From Paralithodes platypus (taxonomy: Eukaryota > Arthropoda > Malacostraca > Decapoda > Lithodidae), in assembly GCA_032716605.1 (NCBI GenBank), contig CM064517.1, positions 28,157,719-28,221,718 of the forward strand: a stretch of 64,000 nucleotides of DNA. Reading direction: 5' to 3'. The notes beneath the pieces are model-generated. The model ran no database searches. It was not told the origin of the DNA and saw only the letters and a program-made list of their open reading frames with translations. Positions 11,323-22,806 of the stretch are shown here, one piece after another; position 1 is the stretch's first letter; each line of letters starts with the position of its first letter. Made by a program: the position numbers and the translations under genes.

Positions 11323-11609
11323 ATACCTACTTACCTATGCATCTTTACCTACTTACCTATGCATCTTTACCTACTTACCTATGCATCTTTACCTACTTAC
11401 CTATGCATCTTTACCTACTTACCTATGCATCTTTACCTACTTACCTATGCATCTTTACCTACTTACCTATGCATCTTTACCTACTTACCTATGCATCTGT
11501 ACCTACTTACCTATGCATCTTTACCTACTTACCTATGCATCTTTACCTACTTACCTATGCATCTTTACCTACTTACCTATGCATCTTTACCTACTTACCT
11601 ATGCATCTT
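11323..11609. repeat. 22-bp minisatellite, 13 copies
   Basis: The unit is built on ACCTACTTACCTATGCATCT. Copies are nearly identical, with one TTT to TGT change near 11509. Confidence 0.97.
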
Positions 11610-11677
11610 ATTAAATACTATCTATCCACCTATTTATCTATCCTAATGCACCGCTATCTATCAAATAAACACTCAGT

Positions 11678-11855
11678 GTATTCTATCGAAAAATTTACAC
11701 ATTTAGCCTGTTGTCAACATTCTTTAAAAATATGCTGGCTCGCCAGGAAAAAATCGACACCTGGACGGGGATAAACGGGGATGAACAGTAGGCTGAATGG
11801 GGCCGAATGGATACAACCCAGAGAGAGAACAAATACGAGATGGGCCCCCTTAAGT
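11678..11855 (+). mobile_element. Family B right-half fragment
   Basis: TATCGAAAAATTTACACATT, the right core reduced to GGCTCGCCAGG, then CCGAATGGATACAACCC and GGGCCCCCTTAA. The left arm is gone. 11856-12184 contains a 24-base G-run (12089-12112) and no gene. Confidence 0.8.
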
Positions 11856-12184
11856 TGGGCAGTTCATTAATTAGGCAGCCTGCATCAGCAATAATGATGT
11901 TTCGTTATATTATTTAGAAATTATCTCACACATTCTCTCTCTCTCTCAATGCCATGGGAACAGGATGGCCCGATCTACCCAATGTCATTCATCTTTCTCT
12001 TCTCATGAACACACCCACTAGGTCAGTCACTAATTCCCCAGTCCTCATTCATCTCTACATCCACTGTCATTCATCAACTCGATTATAGGGGGGGGGGGGG
12101 GGGGGGGGGGGAAGGGGGGAGAGAGGGAGGGCGAGGGAGGGGTTTATTTAATGGTCGATCTATTTACGCATTTGTAATATTTTC

Positions 12185-12484
12185 AGTTTACTCCCTAGAC
12201 CTTCATCAAGGTTTAAAATCATCCCTAATGATAGATACATGTGTACAGTACATTATTCGGTAGAAAAATTTTCCTGCCGAAGGGCGATTCCTCTTAAACT
12301 ACAGGCTCGCTATCGGTCGCCAGGAAAATTTCGACACCTAAATGGCAGGAAAGGTCTTAATATTTACAAACAAATGGAGCGAAAGAGCTTAAAATCGTCA
12401 AACCAATGGGCCGAACGTCTGAACATCTGAAAAGCAGAACATGAGTGAGATGTCGGGCTAGAAAAAACAACCCTCTCCCCTTAA
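12185..12484 (-). mobile_element. Family A element, diverged
   Basis: Core GGCTCGCTATCGGTCGCCAG. Hairpin 1 is decayed (CCTGCCGAAGGGCG). The left-end TTAA is at 12481-12484; the other end is not clear. Confidence 0.8.
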
Positions 12485-12602
12485 CACCCCATTCATCTTT
12501 TGGTTCTGTGTACTCAGTGCTTCATCAATCATCCACAGTCGAATCCAGTTTCTTATCATGCAGTCACCAAGTCGCATTCAACTCTGTCATTCCTCCATTA
12601 CT

Positions 12603-13229
12603 TTAACCCGTTCAGTACCGGGGACGTCCTTTTCCTCATAGTCTGGCAACTATTAGACTATTTTATTCAGCTTAGGAAGGACCTCTAGCAATAATTAGGC
12701 TTCAGACTATCTCAACTAACCCTTTTAACTACCACAGATGGGCTGGTCTATCAGAGTGAGACCTGAGCGATCTCTGCCATACCCATAGCTTACTCTGACT
12801 GTTCCTTTTACTTATATATTTTCTAGATCTCAAGTGACGGCGTCTCTTCCGTGGATTGACCTCCCAATCTACCAAGATTGGAAGCTAAAGCGTCACATTA
12901 TTCCTTTACCTCTCAACTTTTTCTTCATAATTGCTGAGGGGCACAGGGCCCTGGGTGGGGCTTTGGTTTCCCGGGCGTTTACGCACCCTCTCAGCTCCCC
13001 GCCATGGAGTGGCTTCGGTCACCCAGGCTTTATTGTGGTCGGCAGGGAGGGTTCTGTGGGGGCGCTCGTTTATGGCCTTGGCCTTACTCGGGGCCTTGGG
13101 GCTGTTCGGCCAGGCAGCTTGGGGAACAACAACAACAACAACTACCACAGATCCTTCCTAAGCTACATAATATCGTCTAAATATAGCTAGAAATAATATA
13201 ACCCACGTCGCTGGTACTCAAAGGGTTAA
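12603..13229. mobile_element. Family C element split by a SINE
   Basis: TTAACCCGTTCAGTACCGG at the left and GTACTCAAAGGGTTAA at the right. The element is interrupted at ACTACCACAGAT, which is duplicated on both sides of a 400-bp insert. Removing the insert and one duplicate gives a normal family C element of about 215 bp. Confidence 0.9.
12740..13139 (+). mobile_element. Retroposed SINE-like element with (CAA)n tail and TSD
   Basis: A 400-bp insert begins GGGCTGGTCTATCAGAGTGA and ends in (CAA)6, flanked by a perfect 12-13-bp target-site duplication (AACTACCACAGAT at 12727-12739 and 13140-13152). The 3' half is GC-rich (GGGCACAGGGCCCTGGGTGG). A 5'-truncated second copy lies at 58371-58662. 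No tRNA-type A/B boxes are evident, so the head may not be tRNA-derived; it could also be the 3' tail of a LINE. Confidence 0.85.
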
Positions 13230-13602
13230 GGGGAGATGGTTCACTTTTTAGGCGATTTTTGCATGTATTCATTATATTTTTAGTTTCCTCCCTAGGCCTC
13301 CATCACATTTAAAAAAAAAAAAAATCCATTAGATCCCCCTTCCAGATTAATTTGTAAAAATTTTGGGTTGACAAATTTCCCGGCCGAAGGCCGGTTCTTC
13401 CAACGTTACAGGCTCACTATCGTTCGCCAGGGGAAAAAAATCGACACCTAAATAGCACGAAAGGTCTAAATATTGACGAAGAAATGGGGAGAAAGGTCTT
13501 AAAATCGACTAACTAATGGGGCAAACATCTTAACATATGAAAACTAATGGGGATAAACATGAGGGAGAAAGTGGTCCAGAAAACCGGCCCATCCCCCCTT
13601 AA
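13226..13602 (-). mobile_element. Family A element, complete, long variant
   Basis: TTAA at 13226 is shared with the preceding family C element. Hairpin CCGGCCGAAGGCCGG is intact; the core is GGCTCACTATCGTTCGCCAG. 13603-13968 after it has repeated TCAGTCATCC words but no recognisable feature. Confidence 0.85.
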
Positions 13603-13968
13603 GTAATCCACCATCCTTCTGCTGGCTGTCAACCTCTTAGCACCTCATTCACTAGTCATCCAGGTCCATCCATTATTCATCCCTATAATTTTTCACCTCC
13701 GTATGTTCAGCCGCCATCCATCCTACATTATGCTCAGTCATCCATTATGCTCAGTCATCCGCACTTTACAATGTCAGTCGGTCACAGAGCTAAGCCGAAG
13801 TCACAAGAGCCAATTTCGAGCATTTTCTTTGGGCAATTATGGTCTGGAAGCTTAAAATATTACACTTTATCGGAATTCAACCGCATAACATAATCTTCCT
13901 TCAGTCTAGTTGCCTAGGTTTTCGAAGCTATCCCGAGCAGAATCGAATCTTTCCATTAATATGTGAGG

Positions 13969-14215
13969 GCTGGTCCTATACAGAGTGAGGTTTAGCATCT
14001 TCTACCCAACCTTAGCTGTTTCTGTCTGTCTCTTTTACTGTATATTATTCCCTCTCGGGACAGGGGCTAGGAATCCTCCTCCCATTTTATAATTCAACTC
14101 GACGAGAAAGAGAAACGGGCAAGGGAACGCGGAATTGGTCCCGGTCCCTGAGAATAGGAACTTTAAGCGTTTCTGTTAGGGCTCTGTCTCGTATCGGCCA
14201 CCCCCAGCTATGGGG
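13969..14215 (+). mobile_element. SINE-like element sharing the head of the 12740 element
   Basis: GGGCTGGTCCTATACAGAGT resembles the head at 12740; the body then differs and ends ATCGGCCACCCCCAGCTAT followed by a (CATA)n tail. A similar 3' end (GAGTCGGCCACCCCCAAG) is at 45538-45560. Confidence 0.5.
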
Positions 14216-14329
14216 TATGTGCCTGAGTACATACATACATACACGTATACATACATACACGTATACATACATACATATATACATACAACGGAGGCTTATT
14301 TTGTAGTTCGAGAGTTGATATTGGGCCCG

Positions 14330-14656
14330 GATTTTTGTCGTTGAGTATACCCTGCTTTATATTTGACACCATTTTTTGTCGTTGAGTATACCCTGCTTTA
14401 TATTTGACACCATTTTTGTCGTTGAGTATACCCTGCTTTATGTTTGACACCATTTGTTGTCGTTGAGTATACCCTGCTTTATATTTGACACCATTTTTTG
14501 TCGTTGAGTATACCCTGCTTTATATTTGACACCATTTTTTGTCGTTGACTATACCCTGCTTTATATTTGACACCATTTTTTGTCGTTGAGTATACCCTGC
14601 TTTATATTTGACACCATTTTTGTCGTTGAGTATACCCTGCTTTATATTTGACACCA
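14330..14656. repeat. 41-bp minisatellite, 8 copies
   Basis: The unit contains GTCGTTGAGTATACCCTGCT and ATATTTGACACCAT; length varies by 1-2 bases in a T-run. Confidence 0.95.
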
Positions 14657-14859
14657 TTTGCCATCAAGGTTATCGAAGAACTATTGACATTGACAGGGCA
14701 GTTGAGGCCAGGAAGTTTTTTTCTCATTTTGGGGGGAAGAGATGATGATACACTGGCAAAATATGTTGATAAACTTCTATAGCAACACAACGATCAAATC
14801 ACTAGGCCTCACTGCTCTCCGTCTATTGTGTGTCATGAGGTGTTCAAGTACTCATGACC

Positions 14860-14924
<65 letters not shown>

Positions 14925-15171
14925 TTTATGTACGGTATCTAATAAAAGTAATTGTATTATTCATCTATTTAAAATATTTAGGATTTAAAATTTAATCTTA
15001 TAATATATATACATCAAAGCAATTGACATTAACAACTTAACATAAGGAGTAAGACTATATATCACAACTCAGCACCGTAGAGAAACAATCTGCTTAATTA
15101 ACTCCTTCTTCCCCTACCCCTAAGCCACTTTACCAGTTGTTTAGGGGGAACGATTATATATTTTCAGCAAA
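14657..15171. other. Unannotated DNA with (GT)n
   Basis: (GT)n at 14863-14922. The rest is AT-rich, with no gene or known repeat. Confidence 0.8.
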
Positions 15172-15687
15172 TATACTTAAATATCACTTTACAATCAAGT
15201 TCTTTCAATCAGCAGCATAATCAGCCAAGACTAGTCTATTATACTTAAATATCACTTTACAATCAAGTTCTTTCAATCAGCAGCATAATCAGCCAAGATT
15301 AGTCTATTATACTTAAATATCACTCAAGTTCTTTCAATCAGCAGCATAATCAGCAATTATACTTAAATATCACTTTACAATCAAGTTCTTTCAATCAGCA
15401 GCATAATCAGCCAAGATTAGTCTATTATACTTAAATATCACTTTACAATCAAGCATCAGCAGCATAATCAGCCAAGATAGTCTTACTTAAATATCACTTT
15501 ACAATCAAGTTCTTTCAATCAGCAGCATAATCAGCCAAGATTAGTCTATTATACTTAAATATCACTTTACAATCAAGTTCTTTCAATCAGCAGCATAATC
15601 AGCCAAGATTAGTCTATTATACTTAAATATCACTTTACAATCAAGTTCTTTCAATCAGCAGCATAATCAGCCAAGACTAGTCTATTC
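15172..15687. repeat. 68-bp minisatellite, 8 copies
   Basis: The unit contains ACTTAAATATCACTTTACAA and CAGCAGCATAATCAGCCAAG. Two copies carry internal deletions (about 15325 and 15450). Confidence 0.95.
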
Positions 15688-16330
15688 ACTGAATTTTGTG
15701 TAATATGACTAAGGTCTCAATAGTCAATATATTAGTTGCAAGCACATTCTTCCCTCTCCACCAATCACAGACCATAAAGGTAGCCTGCGATGTTACCGTC
15801 ATTCCAAACTGGGGAATGGCCAGATATTGAGAAACGAAATATATGGAGGAGACTGTACAGTCGTGAGAACTAATTATATAACACTCTTTGAACTACTATA
15901 AACATCGTGCCCCTAAAGGGTGCCAATTACTCTTATATCCACCCAAATATGCCTTGTGTGGGCCAATCGGCTTCCAGCAGATTCCCGTTTTCTTCAATTA
16001 TAAGGCTACCAGAACTTCCAATGTATGAAAAATCTAGGAGTGCACACCCCTCTGTCTGTATAATATGGCACATATACTGTATTTATACAACATACTGTAC
16101 CCCTGGGAGAGCATATAAACTTCATTTCTTCATAATCAACCTTCTTATGCTTAATATTACTCATTATCAATATAATATACAGGGATATGAAATATAATAA
16201 CATAAAAAACAAAAAAAAACAAAAAATTATTTCGATTCCATCATCTTCACAGGTGATGTTATAATATTGGTTTATACTTCCACCACAAAGGTCTACAACA
16301 AACCCACTTTCCATTAGGTTTAATTATGTA
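15688..16330. other. Unannotated intron DNA
   Basis: No gene, satellite or recognised dispersed element. Short open frames here have no protein-like features. Confidence 0.6.
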
Positions 16331-17059
16331 ATCGGTAGCTGGTACAGATGAGTATCGGGGTTTACAGCTGGTACAGATGAGTATCGGGGTTTACAGCTGG
16401 TACAGATGAGTATCGGGGTTTACAGCTGGTACAGATGAGTATCGGGGTTTACAGCTGGTACAGATGAGTATCGGGGTTTACAGCTGGTACAGATGAGTAT
16501 CGGGGTTACAGCTGGTACAGATGAGTATCGGGGTTACAGCTGGTACAGATGAGTATCGGGGTTTACAGCTGGTACAGATGAGTATCGGGGTTTACAGTGG
16601 TACAGATGAGTATCGGGGTTTACAGCTGGTACAGATGAGTATCGGGGTTTACAGCTGGTACAGATGAGTATCGGGGTTACAGCTGGTACAGATGAGTATC
16701 GGGGTTTACAGCTGGTACAGATGAGTATCGGGGTTACAGCTGGTACAGATGAGTATCGGGGTTTACAGCTGGTACAGATGAGTATCGGGGTTTACAGCTG
16801 GTACAGATGAGTATCGGGGTTTACAGCTGGTACAGATGAGTATCGGGGTTTACAGCTGGTACAGATGAGTATCGGGGTTTACAGCTGGTACAGATGAGTA
16901 TCGGGGTTTACAGCTGGTACAGATGAGTATCGGGGTTTACAGCTGGTACAGATGAGTATCGGGGTTTACAGCTGGTACAGATGAGTATCGGGGTTTACAG
17001 CTGGTACAGATGAGTATCGGGGTTTACAGCTGGTACAGATGAGTATCGGGGTTTACAGC
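16331..17059. repeat. 29-bp minisatellite, about 25 copies
   Basis: The unit contains ACAGCTGGTACAGATGAGTA and TCGGGGTTT. Some copies lack one T, so no frame stays open. Confidence 0.97.
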
Positions 17060-17183
17060 TCAATGCCAGACGAAAATTAGTGCCACAAATCTGTTTGGGA
17101 TGGCTTCTGCATGATACAGGTTTTGATAAGCCGCTATTTGAACAAATTTGGCTTCGCCTAGAGCACATTAGAGGACCATTCTA

Positions 17184-17398
17184 AAGCCGGTATTACACAA
17201 GCACTTTTTCCCCTCAACATTTATGCTCAACACTGGTCTGGCAGCTTATGAGGTCAACATTTTATATATTTCGGTCACGTAAATTCATCTATCATCAGTC
17301 GAGTTTCCGATACCAGTGCACAATATTCTAGTAATGTTGCCAGAATTTTTTTGATCATCGAATGTTGACTATAAAAGCTCTCGTGTGATACCGGCTTA
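17184..17398 (+). mobile_element. Family E foldback element
   Basis: Ends AAGCCGGTATTACACAAGC and CTCTCGTGTGATACCGGCTT. About 85% similar by eye to the 7527 copy. Confidence 0.85.
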
Positions 17399-17434
17399 AC
17401 CTAATGCAAGTAGCCTGGATCAAGGTTGAATAGA

Positions 17435-17763
17435 TTAAGGGGAGATCTCCACTTGAGGGATTTTTTTGTTTTGACCTCTTTCACCCTCATGTTTAGCCCC
17501 ATTGCTTTTGATATTATAAAAACGTTCGCCCCATTAGTTTAGCGATTTTAAGAACTTTCACCCCATATTAAGACCTTTCGTGCCATTCAGGTGTCGATTT
17601 TATCCTGGCGAGCGATAGCGAGCCTGTAATTTAAGAGAAACCGGCCTTCGGCCGGGAAATTTTTCTACCGAAAAATGTACAAATTTATCTTGAAAGGGAC
17701 TCAAGGGGGTGTAATTTCAAGCTTGATGGAAGGTTAGGAAACACACTAAAAACCTCCCCTTAA
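17435..17763 (+). mobile_element. Family A element, complete
   Basis: TTAA at both ends, core and both hairpins perfect. The right third has small changes (GATGGAAGGTTAGGAAAC). Confidence 0.9.
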
Positions 17764-17787
17764 TGATCAGGAAACATATTGCACAGT

Positions 17788-18035
17788 TTAAGGGAAGGTG
17801 GTTAATTTTTCTGGTCCCCTTTTTCCTCATGTTTAGCCTCATTAGTTTTCAGATTTTAAGACGTTCAGCCCATTAGTTTGGCGACGATTCTAAAACTTTT
17901 CGCCCCGTTTCCTTGTCAATATTCAGACTTTTATTGCAATTTAGGTGTCGATTTTTTTCCTGGCGAGCGATAGCAAGATTGTAATTTAAGAGCAACCGGA
18001 CTACGGCCGGGAATTTTTTCTATTGATAAATGTAG
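17788..18035 (+). mobile_element. Family A left two-thirds
   Basis: From TTAAGGGAAGG through core CTGGCGAGCGATAGCAAGAT and hairpin ACCGGACTACGGCCGGG. It is truncated after the second hairpin. Confidence 0.8.
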
Positions 18036-18261
18036 ACAAAAGACTGTCTACCTGACGGCCAGTTCGACACTACCAGATATTAGTTTTATAAATGTAGGGA
18101 AATGATTAATCAAAGAAATACAATTCACTTAGTAATCTCATCAACATTGCATTGCATCTTTCTCTTTACTTATAGTAATGTGCATTCAAAGAGAAATATA
18201 ATAAAAATCCACCATATTGGCCAATGCATGGTGTGTCATTTCGCTAAAATGTTATAGCTTC

Positions 18262-18482
18262 AATAAACAGACGACAGACATGGACGTCAAATTCGTCAAT
18301 AAACAGACGACACACATGGACGTCACATCAACTCACAATAGACGACAGACATGGACGTCACATCAACTCACAACAGACGACAGACATGGACGTCACATCC
18401 ACTCACATCACAGACGACAGACATGGACGTCACATCCACTCACATCACAGACGACAGACATGGACGTCACATCCACTCACAT
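18262..18482. repeat. 35-37-bp tandem repeat, 6 copies
   Basis: Each unit contains CAGACGACAGACATGGACGT followed by CACATC-rich spacer of slightly varying length. Confidence 0.95.
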
Positions 18483-18516
18483 CGATGCTTGAACACTCAT
18501 TAGAATGATTACATCT

Positions 18517-18793
18517 TTAAGGGGAGTGACCTGCTTTTTTCTCTTTCTTGGTTGTATCCATTCGGCCCTATTCAGCTACTGTTTTAAGACATTTATCCCA
18601 ATCCAGGCGTTCTATCGAAAAATGTACAAATTTAACCAGCTGTCTAACATTATAAAAAATATGGTGGCTCGCTATCGCTCGCCAGGTATAAATCGACACC
18701 TGCATGAGGATAAGCGTCTTAAAACAGTAGACTGAATGGGGCCGAATGGATACAATCCAGAGAGAGAGAATAAAAGCAGGTCACCCCCGTTAA
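18517..18793 (+). mobile_element. Family B element lacking the left core
   Basis: TTAA at both ends. The left arm jumps from ATCCCAATCCAGGCG directly to TTCTATCGAAAAATG, deleting the left core and hairpin 1. The right core GGCTCGCTATCGCTCGCCAG is intact. Confidence 0.85.
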
Positions 18794-19252
18794 ATCCAAG
18801 TTGTGAAGCTTCTGGAAACATTGAATCGTCTCGCTTGGATTCGATACAGTTTCAAATGGGTGTGCAGGTATTATGGCTGATGACTGTACGTACGGCCTCA
18901 TTCCTTGGACACCAAACCATGAACCGGCTTCGATCCCGTCCGCACAATAATTACACGAACTAGGACGAACAACTCCTAGCCCTGACCCGCCCCGGCTAGG
19001 GAAAAACCGGTCACGTAAGAATTTACAACTCTAGTAGGCTTATAATGACTTGATTCCGTGTTTGAGGCGTCACACTAGCTGATTCCACGTTTTTGAGGGG
19101 CTGTCGTAGTAAAATATTAAATGAAAATAAACACCATCTGAGGAAGAGCACTTTATTGACAACGTTTCGCATATAGCTTCATCAGGTCAATGCCATACAC
19201 CAAAACATTTCCAAAATAGTATATCTCTCTCTCTTTATTATATTTATGTATA
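18794..19252. other. Unannotated intron DNA
   Basis: Nothing recognised, apart from a short CTCTCT run near 19227. Confidence 0.5.
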
Positions 19253-19345
19253 ACGGCCGAAGGCCGTTATCGCTCGCCAGAAAAAAATTGACACCTGAAT
19301 AGGACAATCCATTTAAAAATCGCCAACTAATGGAACTGAGCAGGG
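19253..19345 (-). mobile_element. Family A internal fragment
   Basis: CGGCCGAAGGCCG fused directly to TTATCGCTCGCCAG, then AATTGACACCTGAATAGGAC: half a hairpin joined to half a core by deletion. Confidence 0.65.
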
Positions 19346-19370
19346 TAGAGGGGATATAATATTATAAAGA

Positions 19371-19523
19371 AAAAACTAGTATATATACCGCATATATAAA
19401 CTAGTATATATACCGTATATAAAACTAGTATATATACCGTATATATAAACTAGTATATATACCGTATATATAAACTAGTATATATACCGTATATATAAAC
19501 TAGTATATATACCGTATATATAA
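19371..19523. repeat. 24-bp AT-rich tandem repeat, 6 copies
   Basis: The unit contains ACTAGTATATATACCG and TATATATAA. 19524-19890 beyond it is plain DNA with a CT/C-rich run (19780-19850). Confidence 0.95.
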
Positions 19524-19823
19524 TTGAAAGTTAATTAGATCCAGTTAAGATCGACTCGGGCCACATTCCGTCTCAAGCCTGGTTCCGGAAGTCTGGCCAC
19601 ACTAATGATCCTTCGTTAATTTATTGATAGTTATTGTGTCTTGCACTTTCTGATGTTGCTTTCTATTTTGGTTTGTGATTGGTCTTTGTGATTAATAGTT
19701 ATTATTTTCGATTTAATTTAATTTTGCTTATAGCACGCTTGCGTGTGAATCTGAATTTATTTACGCTCTCTTTGACTTTCTCCCTCCCTCCTCCCCCCCC
19801 CCCCTCACTTTCACTCTCACTCA

Positions 19824-19854
<31 letters not shown>

Positions 19855-19890
19855 TCGTTGCCAATATGGGTCCACTTTTCGTTTGGGCTT

Positions 19891-20184
19891 TATTACCTCC
19901 ACTAACGAAATTGGACGGAGGTTATGTTTTCGCCTCAACTTGTCTGTGTCTGTCTGTAAACACCCCCCTGTTTGTCTGTAAACAATATCTCACAAAGTTA
20001 TGAACCGATTTTCATGTAATTTGGTGGGCAGATAGGATATATGCACCAACGAAGAAGTGATTTAATTTAAGAGGCGATCCGAGTCATGTCACACCGGTGT
20101 CATTGTTTTGCATTTACGTTTATATGTGTGACAAAGCCAACGTAGACGGAGGTATGTGCTCTGCCGAATGCCCCTCTAGTTTAT
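19891..20184 (+). mobile_element. Dispersed repeat with ACCTCC/GGAGGT ends
   Basis: It starts at TTACCTCCACTAACGAAATT and runs through TGTCTGTCTGTAAACA, TATCTCACAAAGTTATGAAC, CGATTTTCATGTAATTTGG and GGCGATCCG to GACGGAGGTATGTGCTCTGC and CCCCTCTAG. From memory this composition resembles a repeat widespread in marine invertebrate genomes; I cannot name the class. Weak inverted ends suggest a non-autonomous DNA element. Confidence 0.6.
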
Positions 20185-20470
20185 TATCATATTGGCTATA
20201 CGAAAATATTGATGGCAGTTTATCTGTAAACATTTATTGGTAAATCTATGCAACATAATTATAACAACCTACAGTATGATATCATCGGAATATTTATTAC
20301 TCGCTAGAACAGAAAACAAATACACTGGCTTATAAGTCTACCAAAACATATAAGTATGCAAATATTTATATACTAATGTCTCATGGGGCAGATTGATGGA
20401 TGGAGAAAGTTTAATGAGAAGAGATATGGCAAGAGAACGACACTAATTAATACAGGAAGTTAGAGAGAGT
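20185..20470. other. Unannotated intron DNA
   Basis: No feature recognised. Confidence 0.5.
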
Positions 20471-20930
20471 AGAAGAGGAGGAATTGGCGAAGGAGGGGGG
20501 GAGGGGGAGCGGGAGGGGAAAGGGGAGAAGAGGGGGAGGAGGGTAAGGGGGAGAGAAGGAGGGGGGAGGGGAAGGGGGAGAAGGGGGGGGAGGGGAAAAG
20601 GGGAGAAGGAGGGGGAGGGGAAAGGGAGAAGGAGGGGGAGGGGAAAGGGGAGAAGGAGGGGAAAGGGGAGAAGGAGGGGGAGGGGAAAGGGGAGAAGGAG
20701 GGGGAGGGGAAAGGGGAGAAGGAGGGGGAGGGGAAAGGGGAGAAGGAGGGGGAGGGGAAAGGGGAGAGAAGGGGAAAGGGGAGGAGAAGGAGGGGGAGGG
20801 GAAAGGGGAGAAGGAGGGGGAGGGGAAAGGGAAGAAGGAGGGGGAGGGTAAGGGGGAGAAGGAGGGTAAGGGGGAGAAGGAGGGGGAAGGGGAGGAGAAG
20901 GAGGGGGAGAGGAGGAACGGGGAGGGGGTG
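20471..20930. repeat. 450-bp almost pure polypurine minisatellite
   Basis: Repeats of GGAGGGGAAAGGGGAGAAGG (about 22 bp) with essentially only A and G on the + strand. The mirror-like purine tract could form triplex or G4 structures. Pro/Ser/Phe open frames on the minus strand are artefacts. Confidence 0.95.
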
Positions 20931-21182
20931 GAGAAAGAGAGCACTGCAGGGACCCCCAAAAAACTCGGCTGGACTTGCTGGGGCGTTGGCCGCTGAGGTG
21001 ACTTTCGAACAAGTCTTCTCTCGGCTTCCAACACAGACTCTCACCACATTCCCCAAAAACACAAATAAAAGAAGACCCAAAACCTATAAAAACTCCCAAC
21101 ACCAACACTATATCATGTTCCTGGATAATATGAGACGAGGGGAAATATACCGAAATGGGGCCCAAACCGACATCTTCCAATA
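20931..21182. other. Unannotated intron DNA
   Basis: GC-moderate sequence with an open frame on each strand, but no recognisable protein family and no convincing splice signals. Confidence 0.4.
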
Positions 21183-21262
21183 TCGCTCGTGGCGGTCGAG
21201 TGGAGAGCACGCTCACGTGTGAATCTGCTTGACCTGGGTTCGATCCCAGCCAAGGCGGACAT
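21183..21262 (+). mobile_element. tRNA-derived SINE head
   Basis: A-box-like TGGCGGTCGAGTGG and B box GGGTTCGATCCC with a perfect 5-bp T-stem (CTGGG/CCCAG). No acceptor stem can be paired, so it is not a tRNA gene. 21263-21610 beyond it may be its unidentified body. Confidence 0.6.
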
Positions 21263-21610
21263 TTAGTGGGTGTGGTAGTACGTCCTAGCGTGTTTCACAT
21301 GCTTGTACCCAGTCGGAGGACACCTCGACGACGTATAGGCCTACAGACTAATAACACACATAGCAAAGCCCTTCCAACAGCTTCCTCTCTCTCCAACACA
21401 CCTTCTCCCCTCTCTACACTCTTCAGAAAATAGGAAAAGTAGAAAGTAGCTACGCGGTGCCGTTGTAAAGGCTTATCCCTCAATACCTTCACCTGGTGGT
21501 CTGTGCCTGGAGAAAGCAGAGTTTCAGCTGACTCATGGCTGCTGGACCTGTCAGCTAGCCCCTCTTGCTGAGTATGGCCTCACTACCAACACCAGTATGA
21601 TCTACGGTAC

Positions 21611-21979
21611 TTAACGGGGGGATGGTTGATAATTCTACACTCCCTCCTCCCTCAGGTTTAACCACATTGGTTTTGAAATTTTTAGAAGTTTTGTTCATTA
21701 GTTAGGCGATTTTAAGACTTTTCACCCCATCTATCTGTCAGTCAAAATTAGGACCTTTCGTGTCATTTAGGTGTCTATATGTTCCTGGCGAGCGACAGCC
21801 AGCCTGAAATATTAAGAGGAACCGGCCTTTGGCCGGAAAAAAATTCTACCGAAAAATTTATAAATTTATATCGAAGGGGGTCTAAGTGGTGTTTTAAGCT
21901 CGATGGATTTCTAGCAAGGAAAACTAAAATAGATAAATACATAAATATATAGACCAGCAAACTAACCATCTTCCCCTAA
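21611..21979 (+). mobile_element. Family A element, long-tailed, diverged
   Basis: Starts TTAACGGGGGGATGG. Core CTGGCGAGCGACAGCCAGCC; hairpin CCGGCCTTTGGCCGG keeps all six pairs and changes only the loop. The right end CTTCCCCTAAG has lost its TTAA. Confidence 0.8.
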
Positions 21980-22171
21980 GAGACTCAGTGGTTACAAAGT
22001 TCAGCCAACCTCTGCCATAATGGTGCCACTGGAGTTCTATGTTTCCCCTTACACTCAAATATGCCCATACCCATAATACACTATTCGCTAATACCGCTAC
22101 AGGAAATATAGTTTGGTCTTTGAATCTATTTGTATTAATTTCACTCCAAGACCAAACACCTCCCAATGAAA

Positions 22172-22406
22172 TTAACCCCTTCAGACTCATATGACGCAGA
22201 GGTTGCCAGATTAGCAATAAGAAATAGAGTTCTCTCACTCTTATAATTACCTCTCCAAAATTAGTTTTCTGCCCACAGCTAACTCAAAGACAACTGCAGA
22301 GGTTGAAGTAACTAAACTAAAGGTTTGTAAATACCCCTGATGGTAACAAAGGCTTTAAAGTATCCCTAATAGGCTCAAAATCGCGTCATATACGTGAAAG
22401 GGTTAA
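22172..22406 (-). mobile_element. Family D TTAA foldback element, complete
   Basis: TTAACCCCTTCAGACTCATA with TGACGCA at the left; GCGTCATATACGTGAAAGGG and TTAA at the right. Inverted copy of the element at 1589. Confidence 0.85.
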
Positions 22407-22409
22407 TGA

Positions 22410-22495
22410 AAGCATGTGATCCACCGGGATTCGAACTTGGGTTATCACACACAACATTTGAACACTAACCCTTACACCATCAAAGCAGTTATAAG
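22410..22495 (-). mobile_element. tRNA-derived SINE (family with 53185, 60187)
   Basis: The reverse complement carries GATGGTGTAAGGGTTAGTG (A-box region), B box AGTTCGAATCCCGG and GATCACATGCTTTCATTAA, matching the + strand copy at 53185-53337. It abuts the family D TTAA. Confidence 0.75.
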
Positions 22496-22765
22496 TAAAG
22501 CACATGACTACGATTAATATCCATTTATATCCATTTAATATCAATTCTTCAAGATAAAGAATAAACTATCACTCAGTTGGCTGATAACTGCTGCATATAA
22601 TTTAGTCCAAAGAATAGATTACCGATGGCGGTCCATTCTACCGCCACCAGAACTACTATTTGTCACCATCGTCCTTGTCATTACGAAGAGAAATTACAGT
22701 ATTCAAAGTAGTATGAAGACTGTGAGTAGAATTTGTATTAATTATAGTGCTACACTTTTCTCAAA

Positions 22766-22806
<41 letters not shown>

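Noticed and set aside
12834..13190. Protein-like 118-residue frame
   Set aside because: It lies inside the SINE-like insert and runs into its (CAA)n tail; the second copy at 58371 is not open in the same way.
16331..17059. CRISPR-like array
   Set aside because: Units are directly adjacent with no unique spacers; eukaryotic minisatellite. The same holds for the other arrays.
21183..21262. Functional tRNA gene
   Set aside because: Good T-arm but no acceptor stem pairing and no clear anticodon stem.
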